Assembly (NCBI GenBank): GCA_902786665.1
Contig: CADADN010000014.1
Location: forward strand, 1 to 62,032
Direction: 5' to 3'
Length of the DNA stretch: 62,032 nt
Source: an uncultured Prevotellaceae bacterium
GTDB taxonomy: Bacteria > Bacteroidota > Bacteroidia > Bacteroidales > Bacteroidaceae
The position numbers and the translations under genes were made by a program. Below, piece by piece: positions 1 to 6,891 of the stretch; within the stretch, counting starts at the first letter, position 1, and each line of letters starts with the position of its first letter. The notes beneath the pieces were generated by a model. It saw nothing but the letters and a program-made list of their open reading frames with translations. It ran no database searches and was not told where the DNA came from.

Positions 1-506
1 TGAATGCCCTTTCTTGTCATTGCAAACACCTAAATACGTGGATTTTTGATGGATTGAGGTCAAAATGTATAGTACAACCTATTGGGAAAGTTTTATTTAA
101 TAATTCCTTATACTCACAAAACATAGTCATCCAAGGCAAGGTTATAGCTGACTGGGGACTTGAGCCCCTTATTGGTGTTAACATCATAGCAAACGATAGC
201 ATCAATCTTGGGGTAACAAGGAAAGATGGATGCTTCCTATTTGAAACATCATTGCCTGTCAACAAACTATCTTTTTTGTATGTTGGAATGGAAACTGCTG
301 ACCTGAAATTATCCGATAATTGTAATCATATTGAGTTGATTATGATTGCAGATGCAACCTACGATTTTATGTCTTTTCGAAAGGTTAATAAAATTAGAAG
401 AAAAATATACAAAAAACTTCCGAGACTACATAAGGAAGCGTATAAAAAAGGTATATTTCAATCTCTTGAGGTTTGCTATATACGAGAATTTTCCGAATAC
501 AAATAA
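1..506 (+). CDS. Small protein with carboxypeptidase-regulatory-like domain, 5' end outside window
   Basis: The reading frame is open from the first bases of the window to the TAA at 504-506, so the true start probably lies upstream; a TTG at 54 is the only start-like codon I would otherwise use. The visible 167 residues begin with a Cys-rich stretch (C-H-C-K-H, later C). A beta-rich segment (VIQGKVIADWGLEPLIGVNI, then LGVTRKDGCFLF) follows and resembles the carboxypeptidase D regulatory-like fold common in Bacteroidota. The C-terminus is basic and helical. No catalytic residues are visible. It sits just upstream of the RHS cassette array and is AT-rich like the tips and immunity genes there. 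It could be the tail of another immunity gene; that is inference. Confidence 0.5.
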   Translation, partial: NALSCHCKHLNTWIFDGLRSKCIVQPIGKVLFNNSLYSQNIVIQGKVIADWGLEPLIGVNIIANDSINLGVTRKDGCFLFETSLPVNKLSFLYVGMETADLKLSDNCNHIELIMIADATYDFMSFRKVNKIRRKIYKKLPRLHKEAYKKGIFQSLEVCYIREFSEYK

Positions 507-533
507 GTTTGGTCAGGTGAAATACTTCTGAGT

Positions 534-564
534 GAATCACGGGGACGGAGATTTTGATACGTTT
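534..564. repeat. Module-border repeat A
   Basis: A 31-bp sequence beginning GAATCACGGGGACGG and ending TTTTGATACGTTT. An identical 31-mer occurs at 9621-9651, and variants occur at 2750-2773, 4518-4540, 6731-6762, 6797-6825 and 9555-9583. It lies between the preceding AT-rich gene and the first RHS fragment. The GGGGACGG core also resembles sequences beside decayed REP-associated transposase ends at 61.1 kb. Confidence 0.8.
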
Positions 565-601
565 TATCACGTTCAACATAAATGAAGGAGAAATATCATC
601 T

Positions 602-2161
602 ATGAAAAAAGGCGACGCGTTCACGTCTTATACGGCGAGGTTCCGCGAGAGCCTGGGGTACGACGCCCATGGGAACATCACTAGCGTCACCCGCAAAGGA
701 AAGAAGTCCTCAAGCACCTACGGCACGATGGACAACCTAACCCTCTCCTACGACGGAAACAGGCTGACAGGCGTGTCGGAGGCCGCCGCCGACTATGACT
801 TCGCCGGCTCCTTCGAGTACAAGCGGTCTAACGGCTCTCAGTACATCTACAACGCCAATGGCTCCCTGGTGGCAGACAAGAGCCGCGGCATCGCTTACAT
901 CACCTACGATGCCAACAACAACCCGGCCACGATATACTTCACCAATGGCAATGTGACGAAGTATTCGTACAGCACCACAGGGCGAAAGCTCGGCGTGGAG
1001 TACCGTGTAGCGACACCGAACACCTCGGTGACGTTCGGCGTTGAGCCGGACGCGTTGACCCAGGGTCAGACCATGTACGCGGGCTCGACGGACTACCTCC
1101 TTGGGGGAAGCCTCGTCAGGAAGGATGGCGTAACGGACAAGTACCTCTTCGAAGGCGGCTACGCCAAGGCGTCGGTTGTCAATCCAACGACCTACAGGTT
1201 CAACTTCCTCTATTACTATCAGGACCATCTGGGAAACAACCGGGAGGTGGTGGACTCGGCGGGCACCGTGAAACAGGTGACGAATTACTACCCCTTCGGC
1301 GCTCCCTATGCAGACCCGGCAGCCGTGCTGAATGCCAGCCTCCAGCCCTACAAGTACAACGGCAAGGAGCTGGACAGGATGCACGGGCTGAACACCTACG
1401 ACTATGGGGCAAGGCAGTACAACCCGATACTCGGCAGGTGGGACAGGATGGATCCGCTGTGCGAGAAATATTATGCCATCAGCCCGTATGCGTATTGCCA
1501 TAATAATCCAGTAATAATGGTGGATCCTAATGGTAAACATGACTATAAACTTACACAAAGTGGATATATTCAGAGAATTAGAAGGACAAAATCTTCATTT
1601 CACACTATTTTCGCAACTAATAGTAATGGCACCATTAACAAACAAACAAGCATTAATGTAAGTAAATCATTTCTTAATAGTCATCATAGGGCAATTTATA
1701 AAGGACGCGCATCTGATAATCATGGTGGCGCAATATCTAAATATACGATGGATAGTTATAATACTACTGATGTAAATGAAGGCAAACAATTTTTCAAATT
1801 TGCAGTAGACAATACCCAAGTGGAATGGTCTTATATTGAAATCCAAAATACAGAAGAATCACAAGCTTTTGTTACAACTTCACATTCTGAAGGTGATGAG
1901 ATAGGATTAAGTGTTATTGTTGACAAGGTTGATGCTTCTAACGAAAGTATATCTGAAGCAACACATTCTCATTCATATGGAAATGACAGACTTTCACAAG
2001 GTGACATAAATTTAGCAGATAAAGTTCATAAAAAAAGTCCATCTGCCAAATTGTTTATATATGATAGGATTCGTTATAATTTTTATAACGAAGAATCCCA
2101 ATATGACACACTTCCTGAATTAATAGTAAAACCAGAACCAAAACCAAAACCAGAACCTTAA
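602..2161 (+). CDS. 5'-truncated RHS protein with JAB-like (JAMM) toxin tip 1
   Basis: Residues 1 to about 300 are RHS/YD-repeat core (YDAHGNITSV, QDHLGNNREV, YKYNGKELDRMHG, YDYGARQY). They end in the usual junction, DPLCEKYY then NNPV then DPNGK. The downstream tip carries a JAMM-type motif: H455-S-H457, S465 and D468 (HxH, seven residues, SxxD). This matches the JAB-like toxin 1 family of polymorphic toxins, predicted metallopeptidases or isopeptidases. The tip ends in a KPEP repeat tail. A full RHS protein exceeds 1,000 residues, so this is an orphan 3' end with no signal peptide. I chose ATG 602 over the TTG at 554 because AAGGAG precedes it and the TTG lies in a repeat. The core is GC-rich and the tip AT-rich. 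Whether it is expressed or is a silent donor cassette cannot be told. Confidence 0.8.
   Translation: MKKGDAFTSYTARFRESLGYDAHGNITSVTRKGKKSSSTYGTMDNLTLSYDGNRLTGVSEAAADYDFAGSFEYKRSNGSQYIYNANGSLVADKSRGIAYITYDANNNPATIYFTNGNVTKYSYSTTGRKLGVEYRVATPNTSVTFGVEPDALTQGQTMYAGSTDYLLGGSLVRKDGVTDKYLFEGGYAKASVVNPTTYRFNFLYYYQDHLGNNREVVDSAGTVKQVTNYYPFGAPYADPAAVLNASLQPYKYNGKELDRMHGLNTYDYGARQYNPILGRWDRMDPLCEKYYAISPYAYCHNNPVIMVDPNGKHDYKLTQSGYIQRIRRTKSSFHTIFATNSNGTINKQTSINVSKSFLNSHHRAIYKGRASDNHGGAISKYTMDSYNTTDVNEGKQFFKFAVDNTQVEWSYIEIQNTEESQAFVTTSHSEGDEIGLSVIVDKVDASNESISEATHSHSYGNDRLSQGDINLADKVHKKSPSAKLFIYDRIRYNFYNEESQYDTLPELIVKPEPKPKPEP
1058..1500 (+). repeat. RHS core direct repeat, copy 1
   Basis: About 440 bp of GC-rich RHS core DNA, repeated at about 2973-3430 with roughly nine of ten bases matching by eye. 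It ends at the core/tip junction and is a good substrate for homologous exchange of toxin tips. Confidence 0.8.
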
Positions 2162-2197
2162 TCTTTCCCTTGGCTGCTTTTTATTATTCATAACAAA

Positions 2198-2791
2198 ATG
2201 AGAAAGACAATGAAACAAACAATATTATGTATCATATTATTATTGTTTTTTAATAATATATTTGGTCAAGAAACAAATTATGAAAGAAATCTTAATGATT
2301 CCATAGTAATGCCTATTTTCTCTTTTTCAGATAGTTATGGTTTTCAAGAATTGATAGACTCGTTAAAAAAAACATCGTTTATGGAACATACATATTATGA
2401 TATAATCATAGGGGAATCCACTAATGGTGTCTTTTTTGAAATAGAGGACTCTGGAACACCAAACGCCATAATCGATTGTATCTTATACAATAAGGGTTAT
2501 TTTAGAAATTGCAACGTTGTTGGATGTATTCAGTATAATGGCAAAATTATGAGTATTGTCAATGCGAATATTACAGACTCGTGTATAAATATGTTTTTCA
2601 AGAGAGAACCCAATAGGAATATAGTATTATTTAGGAAAGAACTACCTGTTATTCATAATCCTATTGATAATACATGGTTCTTTTATCATCATCCCTTATT
2701 TTTCCTATTTATGAATGGGAAAATCGTTCCAGCTGAAGTCATACATGGAGAATCACAGGGACGTCTTGATTCCACAAACAAAGTACAATAA
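2198..2791 (+). CDS. Exported candidate immunity protein for JAB tip 1
   Basis: A 197-residue protein with an N-terminal signal peptide (KQTILCIILLLFFNNIFG then Q), so it is probably periplasmic; no lipobox Cys. It lies 36 nt after tip 1 and is equally AT-rich. It shares layout and short patches with the gene at 4027-4488: a signal peptide starting MKQT, a mid-protein Y-N-GK-I strand, and a C-terminal aromatic W-[FY]-Y stretch before NG-I. That gene follows a homologous tip, so both are likely cognate immunity proteins; this is inference from synteny. An alternative start is ATG 2210. The last residues (ESQGRLDSTNK) are encoded by border repeat B, so the original C-terminus may have been replaced. 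Confidence 0.6.
   Translation: MRKTMKQTILCIILLLFFNNIFGQETNYERNLNDSIVMPIFSFSDSYGFQELIDSLKKTSFMEHTYYDIIIGESTNGVFFEIEDSGTPNAIIDCILYNKGYFRNCNVVGCIQYNGKIMSIVNANITDSCINMFFKREPNRNIVLFRKELPVIHNPIDNTWFFYHHPLFFLFMNGKIVPAEVIHGESQGRLDSTNKVQ
2750..2773. repeat. Module-border repeat B
   Basis: GAATCACAGGGACG followed by TCTTGATTCC, a diverged copy of repeat A. It lies inside the last codons of the immunity gene, just before the second RHS fragment begins. Confidence 0.6.
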
Positions 2792-2792
2792 T

Positions 2793-4025
2793 ATGAGTTT
2801 GCATCGTTATGAGCAATATGAAGTTACGACGCACCCCTCCAGCATCCCGTATGTTTACGACGGCCCCGGCACCCCCCGTTACAACGGCAATGTCAGCAGC
2901 ATAAGATGGAAGGACAAGAAAAAGACCAAGAAGCGCGGCTACAAGTTCACCTATGATGATGCCAACAGGCTGACCCAGGGCCAGACCATGTACGCGGGAT
3001 CGACGGACTTTCTCCTCGGAGGAAGCCTCGTCAGTAAGGACGGCATGACGGACAGGTACCTTTTCGAGGGCGGCTACGCCAAGGCGTCGATGGTCAGCCC
3101 CACGAACTACAGGTTCAACTTCCTCTATTACAACCAGGACCATCTGGGGAACAACCGGGAGGTGGTGGACTCGGCGGGCACCGTGAAACAGGTGACGAAC
3201 TACTATCCCTTCGGCGCACCCTATGCAGACCCGGCAGCCGTGCTGAATGCCAGCCTCCAGCCATACAAGTACAACGGCAAGGAGCTGGACAGGATGCATG
3301 GCCTGGACACCTACGACTATGGGGCACGGCAGTACGACCCGATACTAGGAAGGTGGGACAGGATGGATCCGCTCTGCGAGAAATATTACAGCATCAGCCC
3401 TTACGCGTATTGTGGGAATAACCCGATCAAAAGGATAGACCCTGACGGAAGAGATGAATGGGAAATCAATAACCAAGGCCAAATCATAAATAGAATTCCC
3501 ACAAAAGAACATGATGCTTTTTTCATTGTTGATGATAACACAAACAGGGTCGAAGGTAAAAGTATTAGTTTTAAATATGGAACAGTGGAAAAATCCTTCT
3601 CCTCAAAGGATCAAAATTACGGTAGATTTGATGTCTATCAAATAAGAGGTGATAACAATGGGACAAGCCTGTTCGATTTTTTAGCTGATAATACTAAAGT
3701 AGAATGGAATCAAATGAAATGTGGCATCGAAGGTAATAGAGGATTAAACGTTTTAACTACTTCTCATTTGGAAGACACTGAATATGGTTCAGCCAGTATG
3801 CTATCTAAACAATTTTTATATGGTTACACTATGCGAGAAGACATTCACAGTCACCCTCACAACACACCAGTGCCTTCTGGATTCGGTGAACATGAAGGGA
3901 CAGGAGACATGGAGTATGCTAGATATATACAAGGTATCCGTCCTAATGTAAAACTGAAGATATATTTACCAAATACGAAATCATATATTGAATATAATAA
4001 AAACTCGAAAGTCAATGATTTTTAG
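2793..4025 (+). CDS. 5'-truncated, internally deleted RHS protein with JAB-like toxin tip 2
   Basis: A 410-residue orphan RHS 3' end. The core starts around YNGNVSSIRWK and reads FTYDDANRL directly into TQGQTMYAGS. In tip-1's gene more than 100 residues lie between the comparable points, so an internal deletion is likely. From about 2973 to 3430 the DNA is a close copy of 1058-1500. After NNPIKRIDPDGR the sequence becomes AT-rich. The tip aligns with tip 1 by eye (DNTKVEW, LTTSHLED) and keeps HxH at H352/H354 and a GD at D372, but the Ser of the JAMM SxxD is not at the same place. It is the same JAB-like toxin family, probably with altered active-site geometry. The start at ATG 2793 follows the immunity gene's stop by 1 nt. 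Confidence 0.75.
   Translation: MSLHRYEQYEVTTHPSSIPYVYDGPGTPRYNGNVSSIRWKDKKKTKKRGYKFTYDDANRLTQGQTMYAGSTDFLLGGSLVSKDGMTDRYLFEGGYAKASMVSPTNYRFNFLYYNQDHLGNNREVVDSAGTVKQVTNYYPFGAPYADPAAVLNASLQPYKYNGKELDRMHGLDTYDYGARQYDPILGRWDRMDPLCEKYYSISPYAYCGNNPIKRIDPDGRDEWEINNQGQIINRIPTKEHDAFFIVDDNTNRVEGKSISFKYGTVEKSFSSKDQNYGRFDVYQIRGDNNGTSLFDFLADNTKVEWNQMKCGIEGNRGLNVLTTSHLEDTEYGSASMLSKQFLYGYTMREDIHSHPHNTPVPSGFGEHEGTGDMEYARYIQGIRPNVKLKIYLPNTKSYIEYNKNSKVNDF
2973..3430 (+). repeat. RHS core direct repeat, copy 2
   Basis: Second copy of the segment at 1058-1500, beginning at CTGACCCAGGG and continuing to the core/tip junction. Unequal crossing-over between the copies would delete tip 1 with its immunity gene, or swap tips. 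Confidence 0.8.
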
Positions 4026-4026
4026 A

Positions 4027-4488
4027 ATGAAACAAACATTCATTACAATTGTTCTAATTGTTTTCATATCCACAGTAGGTAATGGACAGAACGCTATGAA
4101 ACTGGATGAGTACATCATCAGTTCCACTCAGTTAGATTCGATCATTAATATGGTATTAAATGATGTGGAAAATGAAGATTATATCGTTGTTTCTGCAAAC
4201 AACAACAATGACACAATATACGTATCTGCCATATCATCTAATAAATTGCGTTATAACACAAATATTATAGGCTATACCCCCAAAGGCAACATAACAATCC
4301 TTTTCCGTTCCAGTTCCAAAGATTTGGTAACAAAAAAGGCTGACAGCAATAAAAAAATAGTAAATTGCATTCCCCCACCTAAAAAAAATGACATTTTTCC
4401 TGTCTTAGGAAAAGACGGTTTAAAAGAATGGTATTATATTATAAATAATGGGGAAATATTACTGTTTAGGAAATTTTTAAAATGGTAA
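4027..4488 (+). CDS. Exported candidate immunity protein for JAB tip 2
   Basis: A 153-residue AT-rich protein with a signal peptide (MKQTFITIVLIVFISTVGNG then Q), predicted periplasmic. It starts 1 nt after the stop of tip 2, implying coupled expression. Upstream in-frame ATGs at 3988 and 4015 exist, but 4027 matches the MKQT start of the paralogous gene at 2198. The C-terminal pattern (EWYYIINNGEILLFRKF) resembles the aromatic end of that gene. I do not recognise a named immunity family. The function is inferred from position and from the pairing of two related tips with two related exported proteins. Confidence 0.6.
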   Translation: MKQTFITIVLIVFISTVGNGQNAMKLDEYIISSTQLDSIINMVLNDVENEDYIVVSANNNNDTIYVSAISSNKLRYNTNIIGYTPKGNITILFRSSSKDLVTKKADSNKKIVNCIPPPKKNDIFPVLGKDGLKEWYYIINNGEILLFRKFLKW

Positions 4489-4518
4489 GTTACTTAAGTT
4501 CTTAATAATGGGGCATGT

Positions 4519-4702
4519 GGACGGAGATTTTGATACGTTTCTCTGATTGTACCACGAGAACAGGGAATTTGATACATTGACGCTGAAAGCGTCACCTTTT
4601 TAATAACCGTAGTGTCCGTAGGACCTGCGGAAAGTCTGAAGGGATGGACTGCACTCTGGAAGAGTGCCCCATCAGCAAGGTTGGACGACCCTTTCAGGGT
4701 CG
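4519..4702. repeat. 184-bp multi-hairpin repeat, copy 1
   Basis: It begins with border repeat C (GGACGGAGATTTTGATACG) and contains three short palindromes: GACGCTGAAAGCGTC, GCACTCTGGAAGAGTGC and GACCCTTTCAGGGTC (4687-4701). A copy of exactly the same length lies at 9630-9813 with about seven substitutions and no indels. In the second palindrome the differences fall in the loop. It could be an RNA element or a non-autonomous mobile repeat. I see no protein-coding logic; open frames across it are incidental. Confidence 0.75.
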
Positions 4703-4893
4703 ATGCTTCATCCACCGTGTTTCCATCCGGGGGTGCTACGCACACCCTGACTACTGAGAGGAGACCCTTTCATGGTTTTTACGGCAAATAGGGGATAATT
4801 ATTTTGGCATTTGTATTTAATTGGGAAACAGATATTTACGTTTTTGTGTAAAAATGTGTAATAGATATGTTTGGAATATGACGATATTTTTCT

Positions 4894-4901
4894 TAACTTT
4901 G
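4894..4901 (+). promoter_or_regulatory. Bacteroidota -7 promoter element (TAACTTTG)
   Basis: TAnnTTTG match in an AT-rich region, about 34 nt upstream of a short ORF (4935-4985) and about 100 nt upstream of the third RHS fragment. The promoter and leader may be left over from an intact RHS gene whose middle was deleted. Confidence 0.5.
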
Positions 4902-4934
4902 ACCGATTGAATGCGAAACCAAATCCACCAGACC

Positions 4935-4985
4935 ATGAAAGGGAAGGTTGATTCGAATAGGCTAAAAAAGGAGAAAGTGATTTAA
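4935..4985 (+). CDS. Possible 16-residue leader ORF before RHS fragment 3
   Basis: ATG to TAA encodes MKGKVDSNRLKKEKVI, a basic peptide, 33 nt downstream of a good -7 box and 14 nt before the ATG of the RHS fragment. It may be the residual start of a deleted RHS gene or a chance ORF; nothing else supports translation. Confidence 0.25.
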   Translation: MKGKVDSNRLKKEKVI

Positions 4986-4999
4986 AGAAAAAAAGTCAA

Positions 5000-6106
5000 A
5001 TGAGATATAAAGTGTACGCCTACAACGCCGACAAGGACAACATCACCTTCTATTACTACGACCGCGACCATCTCGGCAACATCCGCCAGGTGACCACGGC
5101 GACAGGCAGCAACAAGGGGACCGTCGTCCAGAGGATGGACTACTATCCTGTTGCCTTACGGCGACTTTTTCTCGCCATGGCAGAGCAGAAACAAGTTTCT
5201 CTCTGCTCATTTGGCTTAACGAAAAAGTTCAGGGCGCAGTTGTGCGGTGGCACCTATGACAGCAACTTCCAATCACACAAGTACAATTTTTCGATTGAGC
5301 GAGAGAAGAGAAAGCTTGCTTGCTCTTCAGAGCGTGAGAAAAATCGACCGAAGGTCAACGGCAAGGAGTTCGACAGGATGCACGGCCTGGACACCTACGA
5401 CTATGGCGCAAGGCAATACAACCCCGTCACCGCGCATTGGGACAGGATGGACCCGCTGTGCGAGAAATACTACAGCGTCAGCCCTTATGCGTATTGCGCG
5501 AATAATCCAGTGAGGTATATTGATCAGGATGGAAAGAGTACTAAGGTAAAACTATTAGAAGATGGAACATATCAAGTAATAGGAGGTGATATCAATGATA
5601 AAGATCGTAATATATATGTTTATACACAAGATGAAAATGATGAATATACCATAAAAGGGGAATCTATTGGAGTTTCAGCAACAATGACATCATTTTATAA
5701 TAGTGATGATAAAAATCCCTCAAACAGGTGGGGGGGGATAATAAATCCCAAGGATAATAGTGGAATACTTTTTTTGAATGACATTATGGTTAAAAATACT
5801 CCCAATTTGATTGAATATATGTATTATGCAAGAAATGGAGAAAAATATGATTTTAAAGTAACAAATGGTACTAATTCTGTTATAGATGGTATTGATCCTC
5901 AAAGAGGGATGCCCTTGACCACCAATTCAAAAGGAGAAATAACTTATGCTTCAGCTAGAGATATAGGCAATATGGCTGCTGGATATATAGCTGCGAGAAA
6001 TGGTATACCATGGAAAACAGCAAGGAAAGCTTTTGACTTTTATCAAGGAAGTCCAGAAGGAAAAACAACAGTAAATGCTCAATTAAATGGGGTTATACTG
6101 TATTAG
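5000..6106 (+). CDS. 5'-truncated RHS protein with toxin-44-like tip and two in-frame palindromic inserts
   Basis: A 368-residue orphan RHS 3' end. The core (YYYDRDHLGNIRQV, NGKEFDRMHGLDTYDYGARQ) leads to DPLCEKYY, NNPVRYIDQDGK, then an AT-rich tip. The tip ends RDIGNMAAGYIAARNG, then W, ARKAFD, YQG, EGKTT and AQLNG, which resembles the polymorphic toxin type 44 family; I am moderately sure of that name. Within the core, 26 codons (5150-5227) and 24 codons (5287-5358) interrupt the normal YYPFGAQL and KYNGKE motifs. Both inserts are palindromic and keep the frame. The gene lacks the large N-terminal cage, so it is a silent tip or a relic. The next gene (6251) is a candidate immunity protein. 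Confidence 0.7.
   Translation: MRYKVYAYNADKDNITFYYYDRDHLGNIRQVTTATGSNKGTVVQRMDYYPVALRRLFLAMAEQKQVSLCSFGLTKKFRAQLCGGTYDSNFQSHKYNFSIEREKRKLACSSEREKNRPKVNGKEFDRMHGLDTYDYGARQYNPVTAHWDRMDPLCEKYYSVSPYAYCANNPVRYIDQDGKSTKVKLLEDGTYQVIGGDINDKDRNIYVYTQDENDEYTIKGESIGVSATMTSFYNSDDKNPSNRWGGIINPKDNSGILFLNDIMVKNTPNLIEYMYYARNGEKYDFKVTNGTNSVIDGIDPQRGMPLTTNSKGEITYASARDIGNMAAGYIAARNGIPWKTARKAFDFYQGSPEGKTTVNAQLNGVILY
5150..5227 (+). repeat. In-frame palindromic insert 1
   Basis: 78 bp (26 codons) inserted between the Pro and the Phe/Gly of the RHS YYPFG motif. It folds as GGCAGAGCAGAAAC, AA, GTTTCTCTCTGCTC, with outer arms CTTTTTC and GAAAAAG. The same design (GGCAGAG, CAAG loop, CTCTGCTC) occurs at 46973-46997. 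Confidence 0.75.
5287..5358 (-). repeat. In-frame palindromic insert 2 (opposite orientation)
   Basis: 72 bp (24 codons) splitting the RHS KYNGKE motif; CAA is found at both edges, a possible target duplication. Its reverse complement reads CGATTTTTCTCACGCTCTG, then AAGAGCAAGCAAGCTT, then CTCTTCTCTCGCTC. It follows the same plan as the elements at 5150 and 46935-46997 but is inverted. Confidence 0.7.
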
Positions 6107-6250
6107 GACATAATACTACTGCACAAATACTTTTAAGATTCTTGAGAAATAATAAAAAATAAGATTGCTGTCCGATATAATTATTTTTAATGAATCTGAA
6201 AATATTTATAACGAACAACAACAAATTAAAATTTACATATTGATTTTATC

Positions 6251-6688
6251 ATGAGAAAAAGATATGTTATAATTACATTGTTCCTGTTATTGATACTTTT
6301 TTTATATGTCAATAAGGATGTTTATTATATCGGTAAATGGCATATGTTTATTAAGATAAAAAACACCAATGATACAACAACAGTATATCTCAGTAATTCA
6401 AGGTGGCATTGGGGTGACAATTATATTGAATATTTACCTCAATCTGCAGAAATGTCAAATTTGAATCTATATCCTTTCAGAGATACAATATATGCTCGAG
6501 AGGTATTTATGGAGATTACAAATATACAATCGAAAGACTACAATATTAAGCCTGTTCACTTAATTAGGGTGGACAAAGTTAGATCTAACAGAAATGATTA
6601 TTGGTCTGACTCAATTTTCCTAAGAGAAGAGATTCCCTATTGGATTAGCATTAATCATAGGCATGGAATATATAAAAGTTGGAAATGA
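6251..6688 (+). CDS. Membrane-anchored hypothetical protein, candidate immunity for toxin-44-like tip
   Basis: A 145-residue AT-rich protein. The N-terminus (RKRYVIITLFLLLILFLYVN) is one hydrophobic segment with a basic start, so it is an inner-membrane anchor or uncleaved signal. The remainder is polar and Trp/Tyr-rich, probably periplasmic. I recognise no family. It is the first gene after the toxin-44-like tip (145 nt gap), the position of the immunity gene in the two preceding modules, and repeats D and E follow it. The immunity role is inference. Confidence 0.45.
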   Translation: MRKRYVIITLFLLLILFLYVNKDVYYIGKWHMFIKIKNTNDTTTVYLSNSRWHWGDNYIEYLPQSAEMSNLNLYPFRDTIYAREVFMEITNIQSKDYNIKPVHLIRVDKVRSNRNDYWSDSIFLREEIPYWISINHRHGIYKSWK

Positions 6689-6730
6689 TAATCAGGTGTT
6701 CATTGGGGATGGTTCTCAATGTTCAAAAAT

Positions 6731-6762
6731 CATCAAAGGGGACGGAGTTTTTGATTCGTTTT
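6731..6762. repeat. Module-border repeat D
   Basis: ATCAAAGGGGACGGAG followed by TTTTTGATTCGTTTT, a diverged copy of repeat A placed after the candidate immunity gene. Confidence 0.65.
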
Positions 6763-6796
6763 CCATAGCATTATCCAACAACCATTTACAGAAAGG

Positions 6797-6825
6797 ATTA
6801 TGGGGACAGGTACTTGATTACACAG
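6797..6825. repeat. Module-border repeat E
   Basis: ATTATGGGGACAGGTACTTGATTACACAG. It shares the sub-type (GGGGAC, GGTACTTGATT) with repeat F at 9555-9583, so two variants of the border repeat exist. Confidence 0.65.
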
Positions 6826-6891
6826 TAAGATAAAAGGCAACTTTAATCATTTTGTATTACAAATATCATCAATACCATCAATCAAAAAGAT

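Noticed and set aside
737-1558. 273-codon minus-strand ORF in RHS fragment 1 and similar antisense frames
   Set aside because: Shadow of the GC-rich RHS core; no start context, and the plus frame carries clear RHS motifs.
4494-4745. 83-codon minus-strand ORF in the multi-hairpin repeat (and its counterpart at 9350-10048)
   Set aside because: Both copies translate only because the repeat is conserved; frames differ in length and start and contain stacked palindromes.
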